A DNA stretch of 64,000 bases from Rhynchopus euleeides (lineage: Eukaryota > Euglenozoa > Diplonemea > Diplonemida > Diplonemidae): positions 1,612,569 through 1,676,568 of the forward strand of contig OY723249.1 of the NCBI GenBank assembly GCA_963210315.1, written 5' to 3'. Under the pieces are notes generated by a model. It ran no database searches and had not been told where the DNA came from. It saw only the letters and a list, made by a program, of their open reading frames with translations. The translations under genes and the position numbers were made by a program. Shown here piece after piece: positions 8,701 to 18,789 of the stretch. Within the stretch, counting starts at the first letter, position 1; each line of letters begins with the position of its first letter.

Positions 8701-11630
8701 ACGAGCGGGCAGACGCCAGTGACAGAGCCAGGTACCGGTCCCTGTCACTCCCTCATGCAGGGGCCACGTATGCGGGCAAGCTGACGGAAGAGACGCGTGT
8801 CGGGGGAGAGGAAATGGTTGTGGTGACGCGGCACAGGCTGGGCATCTCCCTCTTCGAGCCAGACGCCAAGTGCGGCAGGTGTGGGCAAGAGATGGACACG
8901 CACGGCACCCACGCGCTGAACTGTAGGGTGGGGGGTGGGCCCACTCGGCGTCACGATGTCGTGCGGGACAGCCTGTACAGGCTCGCGGTGGAAGCGGGTA
9001 CGAGCCCCGAGATGGAGACGCTCCACATCCTTCCGGACTCCCAGGAGCGCCCCGGGGACATTGTCACTCGCCGGGTGTGGCCGCGGGTCATCGACGTGAC
9101 GATCCGCAATCCCCTCGCGGCTTCCGTGGTCCAAGCTGCTGCGAGGTTTACTGGAGCGGCGGCGGCAGCGGGGGAGGCAGAGAAGAACAGGAGGTATCGT
9201 GATCCCTGCAGGAGATCTGGCCAGATTTTCGCGGCCTTTGCGATGGAGGCTTTCGGGGGTCTGGGGCCGTCGGCGCACCAGGTTTTCGGCAAGCTGGGCC
9301 GCCTAGCAGCGGAACGGACGGGGCGAAGCAGGGTTCTGGTCACCCAGAGCCACGCCACCAGAGTGAGTAGCGCGTACAGCCACATCCTGGGTCGAACACT
9401 CCTTGAATGCGGCCCCATATCGCCAGCAGCAGTGAGCCGGACGGCGTTGGCTACAGAGGCCGCGGCCCCCCTGAACCCGGACCACTTCATGCGGTTCTCG
9501 GTTGACTCGCGTGGGGAGGGGGAGGTGTTCATTGACCCTGATGAGGAGCGCCCTGTGCCCCAGGCGGACCCGGTCCCTCGGGCAGAGGCAGCACCGACAT
9601 CTCCGTCCCCCTCTGTCGTCATCGAAAAGTGGAGAGACAAGCGAGGAGGGGCGCGAGTGGCTATTGAGGACCTGGCAGAGGGGCTTGGTAATGCTCTTAC
9701 GATGCCAGAACAGGTCGCCGCCTTGGGTGGGTCAGTGGCGGAGGGGGCCCCAGCAACGTGGGTGGTGGCGGTGACGGCCGCGGCGTGTGACCTGGGGTTT
9801 GACATCGACGCTGACAAGCTTCTGCGCCTGGCGGTGGTGTGCGTCCGTCGAGCGCCCACACTCCGTCTGCTCCTCTCAGACCCCGACGAGTGGGCGGGGC
9901 GTATGCTGGCTTCCGGGGGTGGCGAAGACGTGGACCAGGTGGCCCTCCGTGGGGTGGCGGTGGCCCTCGACGTCCACGCTGTGGTTTTTAGAGACAACCT
10001 CCCCCCTCTTCTCGTGGCCCCAGGTGAACCATGCCAAGCGCTTTTTGTGGGCGGCGTGGACGGGGGGTTCAAGCCGGTCACGGTGCCGGACCAGGTGGTG
10101 GAACAGGTCACATACACGAAGTGTGTGGAGGTCGAGGTGCCGCAGGGCCCGGTTATCCCGGGGCGCGTGGATGTGTCGGGGTCACCGGGTTGCTGTCAGT
10201 TCTGTGCGTCGCTCTTCACCACGGCCGTGCGCCATGGGGAGTGTGGTCACTGCTCGAGGATGGTGTGCCCGACCTGCTGTGAGCTGGGCGAAGACGACAC
10301 CAGGTGCGTCTGCACGCCACTACCTCTGCCACGCGAGGACCAAGGGGTGGCCCCTCATCCGCCGGGGCAAGCGGAGCCCCCTCCTCCGCCGCCGGCGAGC
10401 ACCGCACTGACAAAGGCTTTGCTGGAGGGCCGGGCCCCAGGGGGAGGGGACGGTCTGTCCAGGCTGCAACGGTCTTTGGGGATGCAGGAGTGCACGGGGT
10501 TCCGTTTCACACCAGGCGACTGCTTCTTCGATGCGGCGGCTTTCATTATGGGAGGCTCGGCGGCGGGCATGCGGAGGCTAGCCGTCCAGGCGGTGCTACG
10601 TGACCCAGGCCTTTGTGCTCGGGCCGAGCCGAACAGCGAGTCCTGGGCTGCGGCCATGCGAGTCGAGGGTAGCCGGGACGAGGCTTCTTGGGCGGACCAG
10701 GTAGCAGTACATGGACTTGCGCTGGGGTCGGGGTGGGCTGTGGTGGTCCTATCTGATCAAGCGCCCCCCACGGTCCACCGCCCCCGGGTGAAGCCTTTCG
10801 TCGGAGTGCTTGGAGTCAAGCATCAGGGAAAGCACTACACCCCCCTTTTGGTGCCCCCACCTCTGGCGGAGGCAGTGTCTGCCCTCGCCCCCTCGCCGGT
10901 GTTGGGGCGGACTGGCTGTCCAGGGGGGGAGCAGGGCCTCCCCATGTGCCAGGTGCCGTCCCAGCCGTCGCGCCGCCGTTTTTACTGTGCCCGCTGTGCA
11001 GAGGCGGTGGATACCGCAGTCGAACACTGGCGTTGTTTCGGTTGCGATTGCAGGGCGTGTGGGGAATGCGTGGAGCAGGGGGAGACCTGTATGGATCTGG
11101 GGCCTCGGGACGCGGAGGAGCCGCCTGCGAGGGTCCCGCAGCCACAGGACCAGGGTGATCCCCCTCGACGAGAAGGTGATCCCCCTCCTGCACCCACCGG
11201 CGCCCCGGCCACCGGCCGCTCCGACCCGACCGCCACCGAGGAAGGCTCCAACCCTGCGCAAGCACCAGCCACCTCGATGTCGTCGCAGCCGAAGCGGAAG
11301 CGGGAGTCGGCATCGCCGCAGCGTGGTCAGGAGATGGATGAGGACGACGGGGCCACGACGGTGGGGGAGTGGGAGGAGCAGTTCTGCCCCGACGTGCACC
11401 GACCGCAGGAGGAGCAGGAGGCGGCGCTCCGGGCCATTCAGGCTTGGTGGGCCGAGTTGGGGGATGACAAGGCCTCACAGGCGGAGGCGTACAACGTGGT
11501 CTGTTGTCGTCTGAGGGCGCGGGCAGGCAAGCGGGCGCGGGCGAGCCGGCCAGGGGCGCGGGGGTCTTCGCAGCGGAGTTCCCAGGGGTCCCAGAGCCAG
11601 GGGAGTAGGGCCGCCAGGGGAGCGAGATAG
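5727..11630 (+). CDS. non-LTR retrotransposon polyprotein: OTU protease - RT - RLE endonuclease - OTU/zinc-finger modules
   Basis: A single 1967-codon ORF from ATG 5727; the frame also allows an earlier TTG at 5694. Domain order by residue: OTU-like cysteine protease (TGDCGYWAL, Cys65; GDHYE, His170); Cys/His finger region about 226-290; reverse transcriptase about 500-780 (SAGG..GLRPD; motif A IDFKNAFNS, Asp640; GVQQGDPLGP; motif C YLDD, Asp728/729); Cys-Cys-His-Cys knuckle from Cys1049; restriction-like endonuclease core RPGD (Asp1111) and VIDVTI (Asp1123). After the RLE come an OTU-like region lacking an obvious Cys/His pair (about 1329-1470), a Cys-rich finger (from Cys1489), a complete OTU (PGDCFFDAA Cys1599, KHYTPLL His1703) and a second Cys-rich finger (from Cys1754). 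RLE plus OTU recalls Dualen/RandI-like and other RLE elements, but I see no APE endonuclease. The frame is intact, so the copy may be young. Confidence 0.93.
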   Translation: MTPLRSGRGSEMQRNAVSPPKNEPLFQVRGAEEDSAMDGRDWADVDSTLRLLHASRIPNSATGDCGYWALGFEAEVIGARRADLAKSAKSRPELVAFFGGAKEAFLAYANAIGEDGWMDHLTLQLAARLWDLHIVVIQPGAHRVVAIRPRSVKDRDLLKRTRVIALAGDHYEQVDIPRGQLLDLIRMAHPAFLTTESVGEQVITTPEGMDAATVEAKLVQRATDKVYCPHDSCRTSLMQCGVPILRGSMLGHLNKHAARGETVTPSVLRAIGYRECVRCENVIALKYTACLACRHRLEPEPEAVPAGEGVQAKALPGLEAVRAEHIKVWESVPHHLVASWTRTFAGLLREVAAHNTVQAWTALLLAPSVLLRGARMGDRMEGTIRDRLRTFDRWAKGDFNLLWVEACEKKAQPPKVGGPPRPGEMERRVAKYARQNRMSAAHKSLIPEVVAENTDSTRAALESKHPTGVPPHAREPAPATCRPFTPAEVMSALKTFPNGSAGGQVGLRPDHVRQAVECKDAAGAKPLAWLTQVVNLMASGRAPQEIMPILAGAKLTALKKSDGDVRPIACGETLRRLTAKLLSTRHKDAARRILMKGKQVGVAVQRGLEAGVAVVAQWAERAKATAAGGGPRDAVVLKIDFKNAFNSVHREAFLEVVERDIPGLLPFAQWCYGSPSTLSYSGHVFQSTCGVQQGDPLGPLLFSLAIKELAEMLVGHFAGCGGSVFYLDDGVLMGPAGVVKEALDFVVKWSKEKGLEVKLDKCELIDLNRLSKTELEAQGFLLRLPDETDKPGVVYREGGDFTLLGTPIGSREFCERYMDEKLAEFAPYLEALATLEDRQVALALLRHCEGFARLVFYMRALGHRGATEYLAKSDAAVEKCLTRILCLADDTLPDDAMRQATLPVRVGGLGIRRSTEHWHAAAMASMQNGYLLCRELDKEFTWDTAAWHTLSSAYNNDVSEGDAVDSESRPTEMVKQKDLSLAIIDVHHRDLHERADASDRARYRSLSLPHAGATYAGKLTEETRVGGEEMVVVTRHRLGISLFEPDAKCGRCGQEMDTHGTHALNCRVGGGPTRRHDVVRDSLYRLAVEAGTSPEMETLHILPDSQERPGDIVTRRVWPRVIDVTIRNPLAASVVQAAARFTGAAAAAGEAEKNRRYRDPCRRSGQIFAAFAMEAFGGLGPSAHQVFGKLGRLAAERTGRSRVLVTQSHATRVSSAYSHILGRTLLECGPISPAAVSRTALATEAAAPLNPDHFMRFSVDSRGEGEVFIDPDEERPVPQADPVPRAEAAPTSPSPSVVIEKWRDKRGGARVAIEDLAEGLGNALTMPEQVAALGGSVAEGAPATWVVAVTAAACDLGFDIDADKLLRLAVVCVRRAPTLRLLLSDPDEWAGRMLASGGGEDVDQVALRGVAVALDVHAVVFRDNLPPLLVAPGEPCQALFVGGVDGGFKPVTVPDQVVEQVTYTKCVEVEVPQGPVIPGRVDVSGSPGCCQFCASLFTTAVRHGECGHCSRMVCPTCCELGEDDTRCVCTPLPLPREDQGVAPHPPGQAEPPPPPPASTALTKALLEGRAPGGGDGLSRLQRSLGMQECTGFRFTPGDCFFDAAAFIMGGSAAGMRRLAVQAVLRDPGLCARAEPNSESWAAAMRVEGSRDEASWADQVAVHGLALGSGWAVVVLSDQAPPTVHRPRVKPFVGVLGVKHQGKHYTPLLVPPPLAEAVSALAPSPVLGRTGCPGGEQGLPMCQVPSQPSRRRFYCARCAEAVDTAVEHWRCFGCDCRACGECVEQGETCMDLGPRDAEEPPARVPQPQDQGDPPRREGDPPPAPTGAPATGRSDPTATEEGSNPAQAPATSMSSQPKRKRESASPQRGQEMDEDDGATTVGEWEEQFCPDVHRPQEEQEAALRAIQAWWAELGDDKASQAEAYNVVCCRLRARAGKRARASRPGARGSSQRSSQGSQSQGSRAARGAR

Positions 11631-12211
11631 CCGTAGGTCGGCTCCCCCCCCCCCCCTACCCCCCTCTTTCCTTTCGCCCCTCCCCCCCCCCCTCCCGTTC
11701 CCCACCCCCGTGCCCCCTTCCCCTTTCTTCCGGTGAATGCGCCAGCGGAGTCGGTCCACGCCCTCGCTGTCAGTCGCTTTCGCCTCTCCCCCCCTGCCCC
11801 CCCCCCCCTTTACCTCGCCCCCTTTTCCCCTCACCAGCGGGCTGCCCCTTGTGAATGGTAGACTTACCTACAGCCCCTTGTTCATGCCGCCAGCACGGAG
11901 CCCCACGCAGCTCAACCCCGGCCAGTGCGCGGTTTGTTTGCCCTAGAGCTTTGTTGTTCGTGTAGTTCATGTTACAGTGCTAAGAGCCCGTAGAAGCAAA
12001 AGTAGAACCTGCTGCGCTAGCCCCACCAAGCAGCCACAGTACGACAGGACGCGCGCAAAAACTTTTTCAGGTACGTTTTTTCGCTCCCGATTTCCAAATT
12101 TTGAGTGATTTTCCCAATATTTAGCGCGACCACTGCCCCAGCCCCAACCATCGCTTTCAAATCCTCCCCCTGCACACACAACCCCCCTTTCCGCATGTGC
12201 CTAAACGCACA
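11631..12211 (+). other. 3' flank/UTR of the OTU-RT element
   Basis: No gene. The first 200 bases are extremely C/T-rich. At 11989-12055 lies a block beginning GTAGAAGCAAAAGTAGAACC that recurs, diverged, inside both arms of the adjacent palindrome (12887-12955, and inverted at about 13855-13920). The 3' terminus of the retroelement was not determined; I see no poly-A tail. Confidence 0.6.
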
Positions 12212-13020
12212 CACGGTGGGATCTTGTAAATTTTACATGTAAAAATACCGATTTTTACATGTATTATACATGTATAATACTTGCATGTCAACTATTATAC
12301 ATGTATAATACATGTATATGCCTGAAATATACATGTAAAATACATGTATATCAAGTAAAAATACATGTATAATACTTGCATGTCAACTATTATACATGTA
12401 TTTTTACTTGATATACATGTATTTTACATGTATATTTCATGCATTTACATGTATTTTACATGTATAATACTTGTCATGCAAGTATTATACATGTAAAATA
12501 CATGTAAATGCATGAAATATACATGTAAAATACATGTACCGTAAACGGAAAAAGGGTGGACCGTAAAAATGTTCCAAGTTCCCAAAAAAAGGCCAAACGT
12601 TCCATCTTTTTTACGGTCCACCATTTATTGGGACTGAATATGGAAAAGACAATGCGTTTTTCGCCCGCGGGCTGGTGGGTTGCGGGGCGCGGACTGCGGC
12701 CTCCACGCCGCAGACACCCACACGTAGGCCTCCCGACCTCCCAGCTTTGGACCCTCCCTCCACCACCGCAACCAACACCAGCAAGAGAAGCAAGTCCTCC
12801 CTGCGTGTGGAAAAGGCACGATCTCACCTCGAGACTCACCCACCACCACACCTCGAGAAGTGTAGTACCATGCAAGGAGCATTCCGGTAGAAGTAAAAGT
12901 AGAACCTGCTGCACGAGCCCACAAAAGCAGCCACAGTACGGCAGGGCGCGCAGACAGAAGCTGAGACCACCGGGCTCCCTCCAGATGTAAATTCGTGAAT
13001 CAGTGCCCGAAAAATTCAGG

Positions 13021-13150
13021 GAAATCGTACTCCTTTAGTGTAGTACACCCTGCAGTAACTGTGGGAGAACAGTTCCCGGACGATGGTGAGTGCACACTCT
13101 GTGCTGAGGCCCTGTGGTGTTAATCCTGCAGCTTCAGCCGTACGATTTCC
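13021..13150 (-). repeat. short TIR repeat (GAAATCGTAC family), copy in left palindrome arm
   Basis: Bounded by GAAATCGTACTCC and GTACGATTTCC, which are inverted versions of each other, with conserved interior words such as CCACAGTTRCTG and GAACTGTTCTCCCA (here on the minus strand). It resembles a small non-autonomous element. Other copies are at 13654-13784, 37932-38137 and partly at 38747-38850, 50065-50220 and 50516-50580. Confidence 0.65.
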
Positions 13151-13653
13151 TTGGTTCCTTCGCGACTTCGTCGCGAAGGAACTCGTAAAAAAAACCGCCA
13201 AGTCCACGATCCCAACCGTAAAATAGGTGGACCGTAAAAATGTTCCAAGTTCCGGAAAAATCCCATTTGTTCCATCTTTTTTACGGTCCACCTATAGTAC
13301 GGTTCACCTTTATTACGGTCCACAATATTTCCGTTTACGGTATATCAAGTAAAAATACATGTATAATAGTTGACATGCAAGTATTATACATGTATTTTTA
13401 CTTGATATACATGTATTTTACATGTATATTTCAGGCATATACATGTATTATACATGTATAATACCGTAAACGGAAATATTGTGGACCGTAATAAAGGTGA
13501 ACCGTACTATAGGTGGACCGTAAAAAAGATGGAACAAATGGGATTTTTCCGGAACTTGGAACATTTTTACGGTCCACCTATTTTACGGTTGGGATCGTGG
13601 ACTTGGCGGTTTTTTTTACGAGTTCCTTCGCGACGAAGTCGCGAAGGAACCAA

Positions 13654-13784
13654 GGAAATCGTACGACTGAAGCTGCAGGATTAACACCACAGGGCCTCAG
13701 CACAGAGTGTGCGCTCACCATCGTCCGGGAACTGTTCTCCCACAGTTACTGCAGGGTGTACTACACTAAAGGAGTACGATTTCC
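13654..13784 (+). repeat. short TIR repeat (GAAATCGTAC family), copy in right palindrome arm
   Basis: Mirror of the 13021-13150 copy. It starts GGAAATCGTACGACTGAAG and ends GGAGTACGATTTCC. The hairpin GTTCCTTCGCGAC..GTCGCGAAGGAAC lies immediately before it. Confidence 0.65.
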
Positions 13785-14356
13785 CTTAATTTTCCGGGCA
13801 CTGATTCACGAATTTACATCTGGAGGGAGCCCGGTGGTCTCAGCTTCTGTCTGCGCGCCCTGCCGTACTGTGGCTGCTTTTGTGGGCTCGTGCAGCAGGT
13901 TCTACTTTTACTTCTACCGGAATGCTCCTTGCATGGTACTACACTTCTCGAGGTGTGGTGGTGGGTGAGTCTCGAGGTGAGTGGTGGTGATCGTGCCTTT
14001 TCCACACGCAGGGAGGACTTGCTTCTCTTGCTGGTGTTGGTTGCGGTGGTGGAGGGAGGGTCCAAAGCTGGGAGGTCGGGAGGCCTACGTGTGGGTGTCT
14101 GCGGCGTGGAGGCCGCAGTCCGCGCCCCGCAACCCACCAGCCCGCGGGCGAAAAACGCATTGTCTTTTCCATATTCAGTCCCAATAAATGGTGGACCGTA
14201 AAAAAGATGGAACGTTTGGCCTTTTTTTGGGAACTTGGAACATTTTTACGGTCCACCCTTTTTCCGTTTACGGTAGTTGACATGCAAGTATTATACATGT
14301 ATAATACATGTAAAAATCGGTATTTTTACATGTAAAGTTTACAAGATCCCACCGTG

Positions 14357-15586
14357 CATACCTCCCCCCCCCCCCCCCCCCCCCCCCGGATTCCGCAGGG
14401 AGTTCGCATTGTTATAAACCCAGTGCCACCGCGGTGCAGTGCGTCGGTTGCCCTCGCCTTCTTCTGGGTTGAGTGGCTATGCAGGGTGCAGCCATCCCTT
14501 CTTGGACACGCCCCGCTCGGTATCGGTGTGTTCGTTGTTATGACCTGACAAAAGCACGCCTCTGATTTGGAGATCAATGTTATGATGCAACCCATTCGGC
14601 CACCCCTCCCGTTACGTCGGGCGGTCGGGTGTTGATACGTACAAAAAGAAAAGTGCCACCGCCAGACGGTGCCACTTCCTGCCAGGCTCCGACCCCAGAA
14701 GGTCGTTGACGCCAAAATAAATCGGTGGCGCACGATCCACAATCTCTGCCCTCCCTGGGTTGGCGAGTGTTGCAGCCACCTGTGAAAGGGTACACGGGCG
14801 TATGAACTCGCGATCGTGTGCGCACAGTGACACCGCAGCCTGGACCGCTCGGTGCATCACGACGCTGCACCCTGTGTGGGTGAGAGGTGGTGCTTCCTAC
14901 GGAGCTGAGGAGGGGAGGGGTGGGTAGGCCGCTAGCCTGTCTCCTACTGAGCGCCAATGGCCTAGCGTGGGGGAGGAGGGAGGTTGGGGGGCAGTGTGCG
15001 GGTGGGGTGTGTGAGTGGGGGGGGGTTTTGCGATTATTTTTTTTGCTTCTGCTCACCTACCGCCTATTTTTTTCCCACCTCGTGTGGGTGTGAGGTTCTG
15101 TCCCTACTGCACACTCGGCTCAACCGCGTGGTCCGCAGCTGAAGAAGATGCAGGTGTATACCAGGCAGTGCGATATTTCCGGGCCGCTCGTGCTCACCAA
15201 CAAACCCGGACTCTTTTATCTCTGAGGCCCGAAATATGTGTCCGCGGCTGTTCGGTGTGCTGGCGTATCTTGCATTAGCGACGCCATTCACACCTCTCGT
15301 TACCCATTCTTGCATACATTCCTGGGAATCACTGGGCGTGTCTATGGTCGTGAGTATGACTACCTGCCTCCTCTTTGCTGTCTCACGGTCCGCCCCATCC
15401 ATGACGCGGGGCGCCTCTGCCGTGGAGGCTGACGAGCGTGGCGCCGTCTGTGTGTGTCGCCAGAATATGCCTTTTTCTGACCATAGCAGGACTCCTGTCA
15501 TCGGCAAAAAAAATGATGGTGGGCAGCTTGGGAAACGAAAGGCAACCTTGTGCAGCAGCAAAGCGGTTTGGTTGTTGTTTTTGTTG
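14357..15586. other. no gene seen
   Basis: A long C-run at 14364-14387 directly abuts the palindrome. The remaining ORFs are short and not protein-like. At 15180-15220 a fragment resembles part of the dispersed repeat at 15587-15745 (CTCACCAACAAACCCGGACT). Confidence 0.5.
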
Positions 15587-15745
15587 CCCAATCAAGCTTG
15601 TCACAGCATCAGAGAGTCCGCGGAACGGAGTGTACGGCAGTGTGTTTTGAGAACGCAATCCGCCTATTCACAGCAACGCCACCGTTACAGGGGTCGCAAC
15701 ACACTGCCGCGTGCTCACAAACAAAACCGAGACCCCTTTTTTTGC
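15587..15745 (+). repeat. dispersed ~160-bp repeat, copy 1
   Basis: Shares ordered words with 55016-55182: GCCCAA..AAGCTTG..TGTCACAGC, GCAGTGTGTTTTGAG, TCACAGCAACGCC, then CACAAACAAAAC(C). The copies are clearly diverged. There is no coding potential; possibly an old SINE- or MITE-like sequence. Confidence 0.6.
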
Positions 15746-16788
15746 CTTTTGTTCGCTTTTGGCGCACAAAAAAAGCTACCTTTGTTTTTTTTGGGTTTTT
15801 TCCTATCCACTCCCCCCTCTACCAACCTCACGCTTACTTTACTCTGGCATGTTCGCAGCACATCCCACCACCCCGCCAGCGCTCTGTGGCACAGCCCCTC
15901 TTAGTGCAACGCCGCTTCGGAATTGCTTCTCGGAGGTGCTGCACAGGGCGCAGCATTATTTGTAGTCGGGTGTGAAAATAACAAAATAGGGTCTGGGGGC
16001 CTTCGCTCAGAAGTGCAGAAAAGTGAGCCGCCTCACGGAAATGGAGGCAAAGCTGGCACAGTTTGACACGGAGCGAAGGCCTCCGCTGGGCCCTTTCCTT
16101 GGATCAGTCGAGACTGGAAACTGAGCAGGCTCCCTGGTCAATGCCAGGGGGGGCTGGTCAGGTTTATTTTTGGTCGGTGACGAGGCCATCGTGGAGGGGG
16201 TCGGGGTGTGAGAAGGAGTTGTTTTTTTTTGTGACAAACGCACCGTGCTCACGGAAAGCGTTCAGATCGCAAGCAGTGGGAGCAATGTTTTGCCCACCTC
16301 CGCTCCATGGCCCCAACGTGCAGGTGACCAGAAGGTTGCACAAGCAATGGCAACATACACAGACACGCACATTTCCCTCTACCCTGTGTGCGAACTCGCA
16401 TTGACAACCTTGTCTGTCAGTGACACATCCCTCCTCAAGCGGGTATCAAACATTCAACTGCATGAAGTGTTTGTTTCCTCCGAAGAGCCACATCTCCAAA
16501 TCACCCGCCATCTGTGCCTCCCGCCGAGGCCCACACTGATCTGCTGAAGCGACAGCGGTGGGATCGGTGGAAAGCAAAAAATACAAACCCTGTGAAGATA
16601 CTGCTGACGTTGAGCCCTGTAGGGCCTAGCTCTTGTTTTAGTCTGGCTGGTCGTGCATTGCCGAACAGCCACGGGGGGTGGGGGGGGCGGGAGAGGCGGA
16701 GGGTGTGTGGGGTGGGCAAAAACCGACAGGTTTGCCCGATTTTTTTGGGGGGGAAACGCTGGGGCAAAAAAAGGCCCTTTTCATGGTT
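15746..16788. other. no gene seen
   Basis: Mixed sequence with T-runs and poly-G tracts (16675-16690, 16740-16752). ORFs are short and lack recognisable motifs. Confidence 0.5.
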
Positions 16789-18444
16789 GCATAGCGGCCG
16801 TTTTAAAAATTCCCTTGTATTTTGTGGACTTGCAAAAACGGCCGCTGATTTTCAGCATTTTAAAAAACGGCCGTTTTTTTTACCTGGGAATTTTGTATGG
16901 GGCGTGGGTCAGCAGGCGAGATCCCACCACCAGGAGTGCCTCCCCACTGCAAGGGATACCCTGCAGCAAGCATTGTGAGCGCGCCTTCAAGTATGATGCG
17001 AAGAGTTCAGACTTCGTGGACCACTTTGACGGACCGCGCCATATCAAGAAGAAGAAGAACGCAGCGTTGAAAGTGCAGAGCCAGGGAAACAGCTGGCGCT
17101 GTCGGAGTGCGATACCCTCAGTGGCAGGCTTGCAACTTCGGATCGCCCGGGGTGCGTTGTTCACCGGATCACCGGCTGGCATGGTGCATGATGCTGTCAA
17201 GAAGTGTGTCCCGAGGAGGGGCTGAACATGGTTGCGGCCAATCAAGGCACGTGTGTCGTGGATGACCGTGCAGGCAGAGGTGGGTGTCGCTCACTGGCAT
17301 CAGGGCTCTTCCGACAGAGCTTTCCCTTGATCTCGGCGACAGCACCCCGGCTGAGAAGGACACCGCCTTCGCTGATTTATTCCCGAAGGCACGGGCGATC
17401 ATCCCGGGCAATATGCAGCACCAGCTGGATGGGTTCACGACCGCACTGGCGCTGAAGGATGTGCTGTGCCACATCTCTGACGCAGCTGAGAGGGAGAAGC
17501 AGGCGAGCAAGACGGCACCACCGGCCGTGCGATCCCGCTTCTCTCCGACACACACTACCTGCACCGCTTGAGTGGATCTGCACCTTGCACCACGTCCCCG
17601 GGCATTTATACAATCTTCCGGGCCCGCTGCAGGACAGCGGCCCTGCTACGTGTGCGTCGCTTCTGCGGTTGGCAGAGATGCCCACGAAATCGCTGGGCTC
17701 GAGTCCCACCTGCAGGCCGCCGTCCGCCTGACGGCACCCCTCGCATCGCTGCTCCAGAAGTACTGCGATGCGCAGCTGGGTGTGCCAACGGCGTGCCCCT
17801 GTCGACGCAGTGTACACCGACATTGAGAAAGTGTCTGAGGTGGGGAAGTACGACCCCCCAGTGCCCCTGGCAGGGGAGCTGGCCTGGGCTGGCGACCGCA
17901 TGCGCAGAAGGTGGGACGGCACGGAATCAGGGAAGTCCTTCTGGTTTGCGGTCCGCCGTCTGTGCCCGAGCGCGTACGGCCGCATGAGTCGTAGGGGTGT
18001 CAGAACCCCGGTGCCACCTCCCCTCTGTTTCGGGGAGTTCACGAGCGGGGCCTGGGTGATCTACGACTAGGCCACCACGTTCCGAGGGTGTGCTGGATTT
18101 CTGGGACAACCCGGGGGCGAACCGGGCTGCTACACTCCTCTCTGCTCTCGGGTGTCTGCTGCTTGTCGAGCGACAGGCAGGGCGGAAGCCATTTTTCTTT
18201 GTACAGTCGACAGAGAATCGCAGTGCCCAATGTCATGTGCAGGCAACAGGGAGTTGTCAAGTGTGTTTCCTCAGCTCGGTACGGTAAGCAGGAGGCGAAT
18301 CTCCAAAGGAAAATAGGAGGGGGGAAAAAACGGCCGTTTTTTCGCCAACAAAACATGAAAACGGCCGTTTTTATATTTCGGTAGCGGGAACTGAGGTAGT
18401 GAATTCTCAGAAAATCCACTCCCTCCATGACGGCCGTTATGACA
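16789..18444 (+). mobile_element. candidate decayed DNA transposon with AACGGCCGTT subterminal palindromes
   Basis: Palindromic CGGCCG motifs cluster at both ends: CATAGCGGCCGTTTT, AAAAACGGCCGC and AAAACGGCCGTTTT at 16790-16880, and AAAACGGCCGTTTTTT, AAAACGGCCGTTTTT and GACGGCCGTTATG at 18325-18444. Between them lies a broken protein-like region (16936-18070). Repeated short subterminal motifs around one transposase-like gene are typical of hAT-type elements, but I could not define a clear target-site duplication. Confidence 0.4.
16936..18070 (+). pseudogene. broken protein-like region, possible hAT-type transposase remnant
   Basis: Protein-like stretches occur in successive, different frames. 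16936-17225 has a C..C...H...H finger-like start (CERAFKYDAK, VDHFDGPRH) followed by a lysine run; 17284-17571 is helical (DVLCHISDAAEREKQ); 17600-17800 has GLESHLQAAVRLTAP; 17810-18070 has YTDIEKVSEVGKYD and ends WVIYD before TAG. The frame changes could be undetected introns or frameshift damage. The finger resembles BED/C2H2 fingers of hAT transposases only loosely; no catalytic DDE residues were identified. Confidence 0.35.
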
Positions 18445-18789
18445 CTATGCCTTTTGGTTTGTTGTGCTTATCGCACCCCATGCATACGGCACGCACCGAC
18501 CCTCACCCTCACCCTCACCCTCACCCCTTTGTTGGATTAACAGGAACCGGCAACGTGGCACCGCGAGATGGGTAGACCCGCCCGTAACGTAGGGATGTGC
18601 GGGGAGTGGGCTAAGATCTGCACAGTTCCTTTTGCAGCAAACGTGATCACCACACACACGCGGCTCACCTGACTCACTCGACATACACACACACACCCAC
18701 GCATCTACAGAGTGGGGGCTTGGGGGCATACACCTGCGATGCATCCCAGCTGCTGATCGATTCTCCTGCTGCACCTGGCTGCGCCGGGG
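18445..18789 (+). other. upstream region of kinase gene 2
   Basis: Contains a short tandem CCCTCA run (18500-18528; TGAGGG on the other strand) and a CA-rich patch (18650-18695). No promoter motif could be assigned. Confidence 0.45.

Larger units (their letters stand above)
12212..14356. repeat. giant imperfect palindrome (foldback element)
   Basis: The left end CACGGTGGGATCTTGTAAA is inverted at the right end. Inner arms 12539-13343 and 13461-14275 are nearly identical inverted copies around a spacer of about 117 bp centred near 13402. The outer left arm carries extra TACATGTA-type repeats (12230-12540) that the right arm mostly lacks. Nested palindromes in each arm include GGTGGACCGTAAAAA...TTTTTTACGGTCCACC (12557-12623, 13227-13292) and GTTCCTTCGCGAC...GTCGCGAAGGAAC. 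It encodes no recognisable transposase; ORFs within it are mirrored shadows. Confidence 0.9.

Noticed and set aside
8951..10117. Long antisense ORFs within the RT gene (also 6236-7207 and 7851-8483)
   Set aside because: They mirror a gene with clear RT/OTU/RLE motifs; translations are Arg/Ser/Pro-rich without conserved features.
18500..18528. Telomere (CCCTCA repeats)
   Set aside because: Only about four units, internal, next to a gene; more likely a simple repeat.
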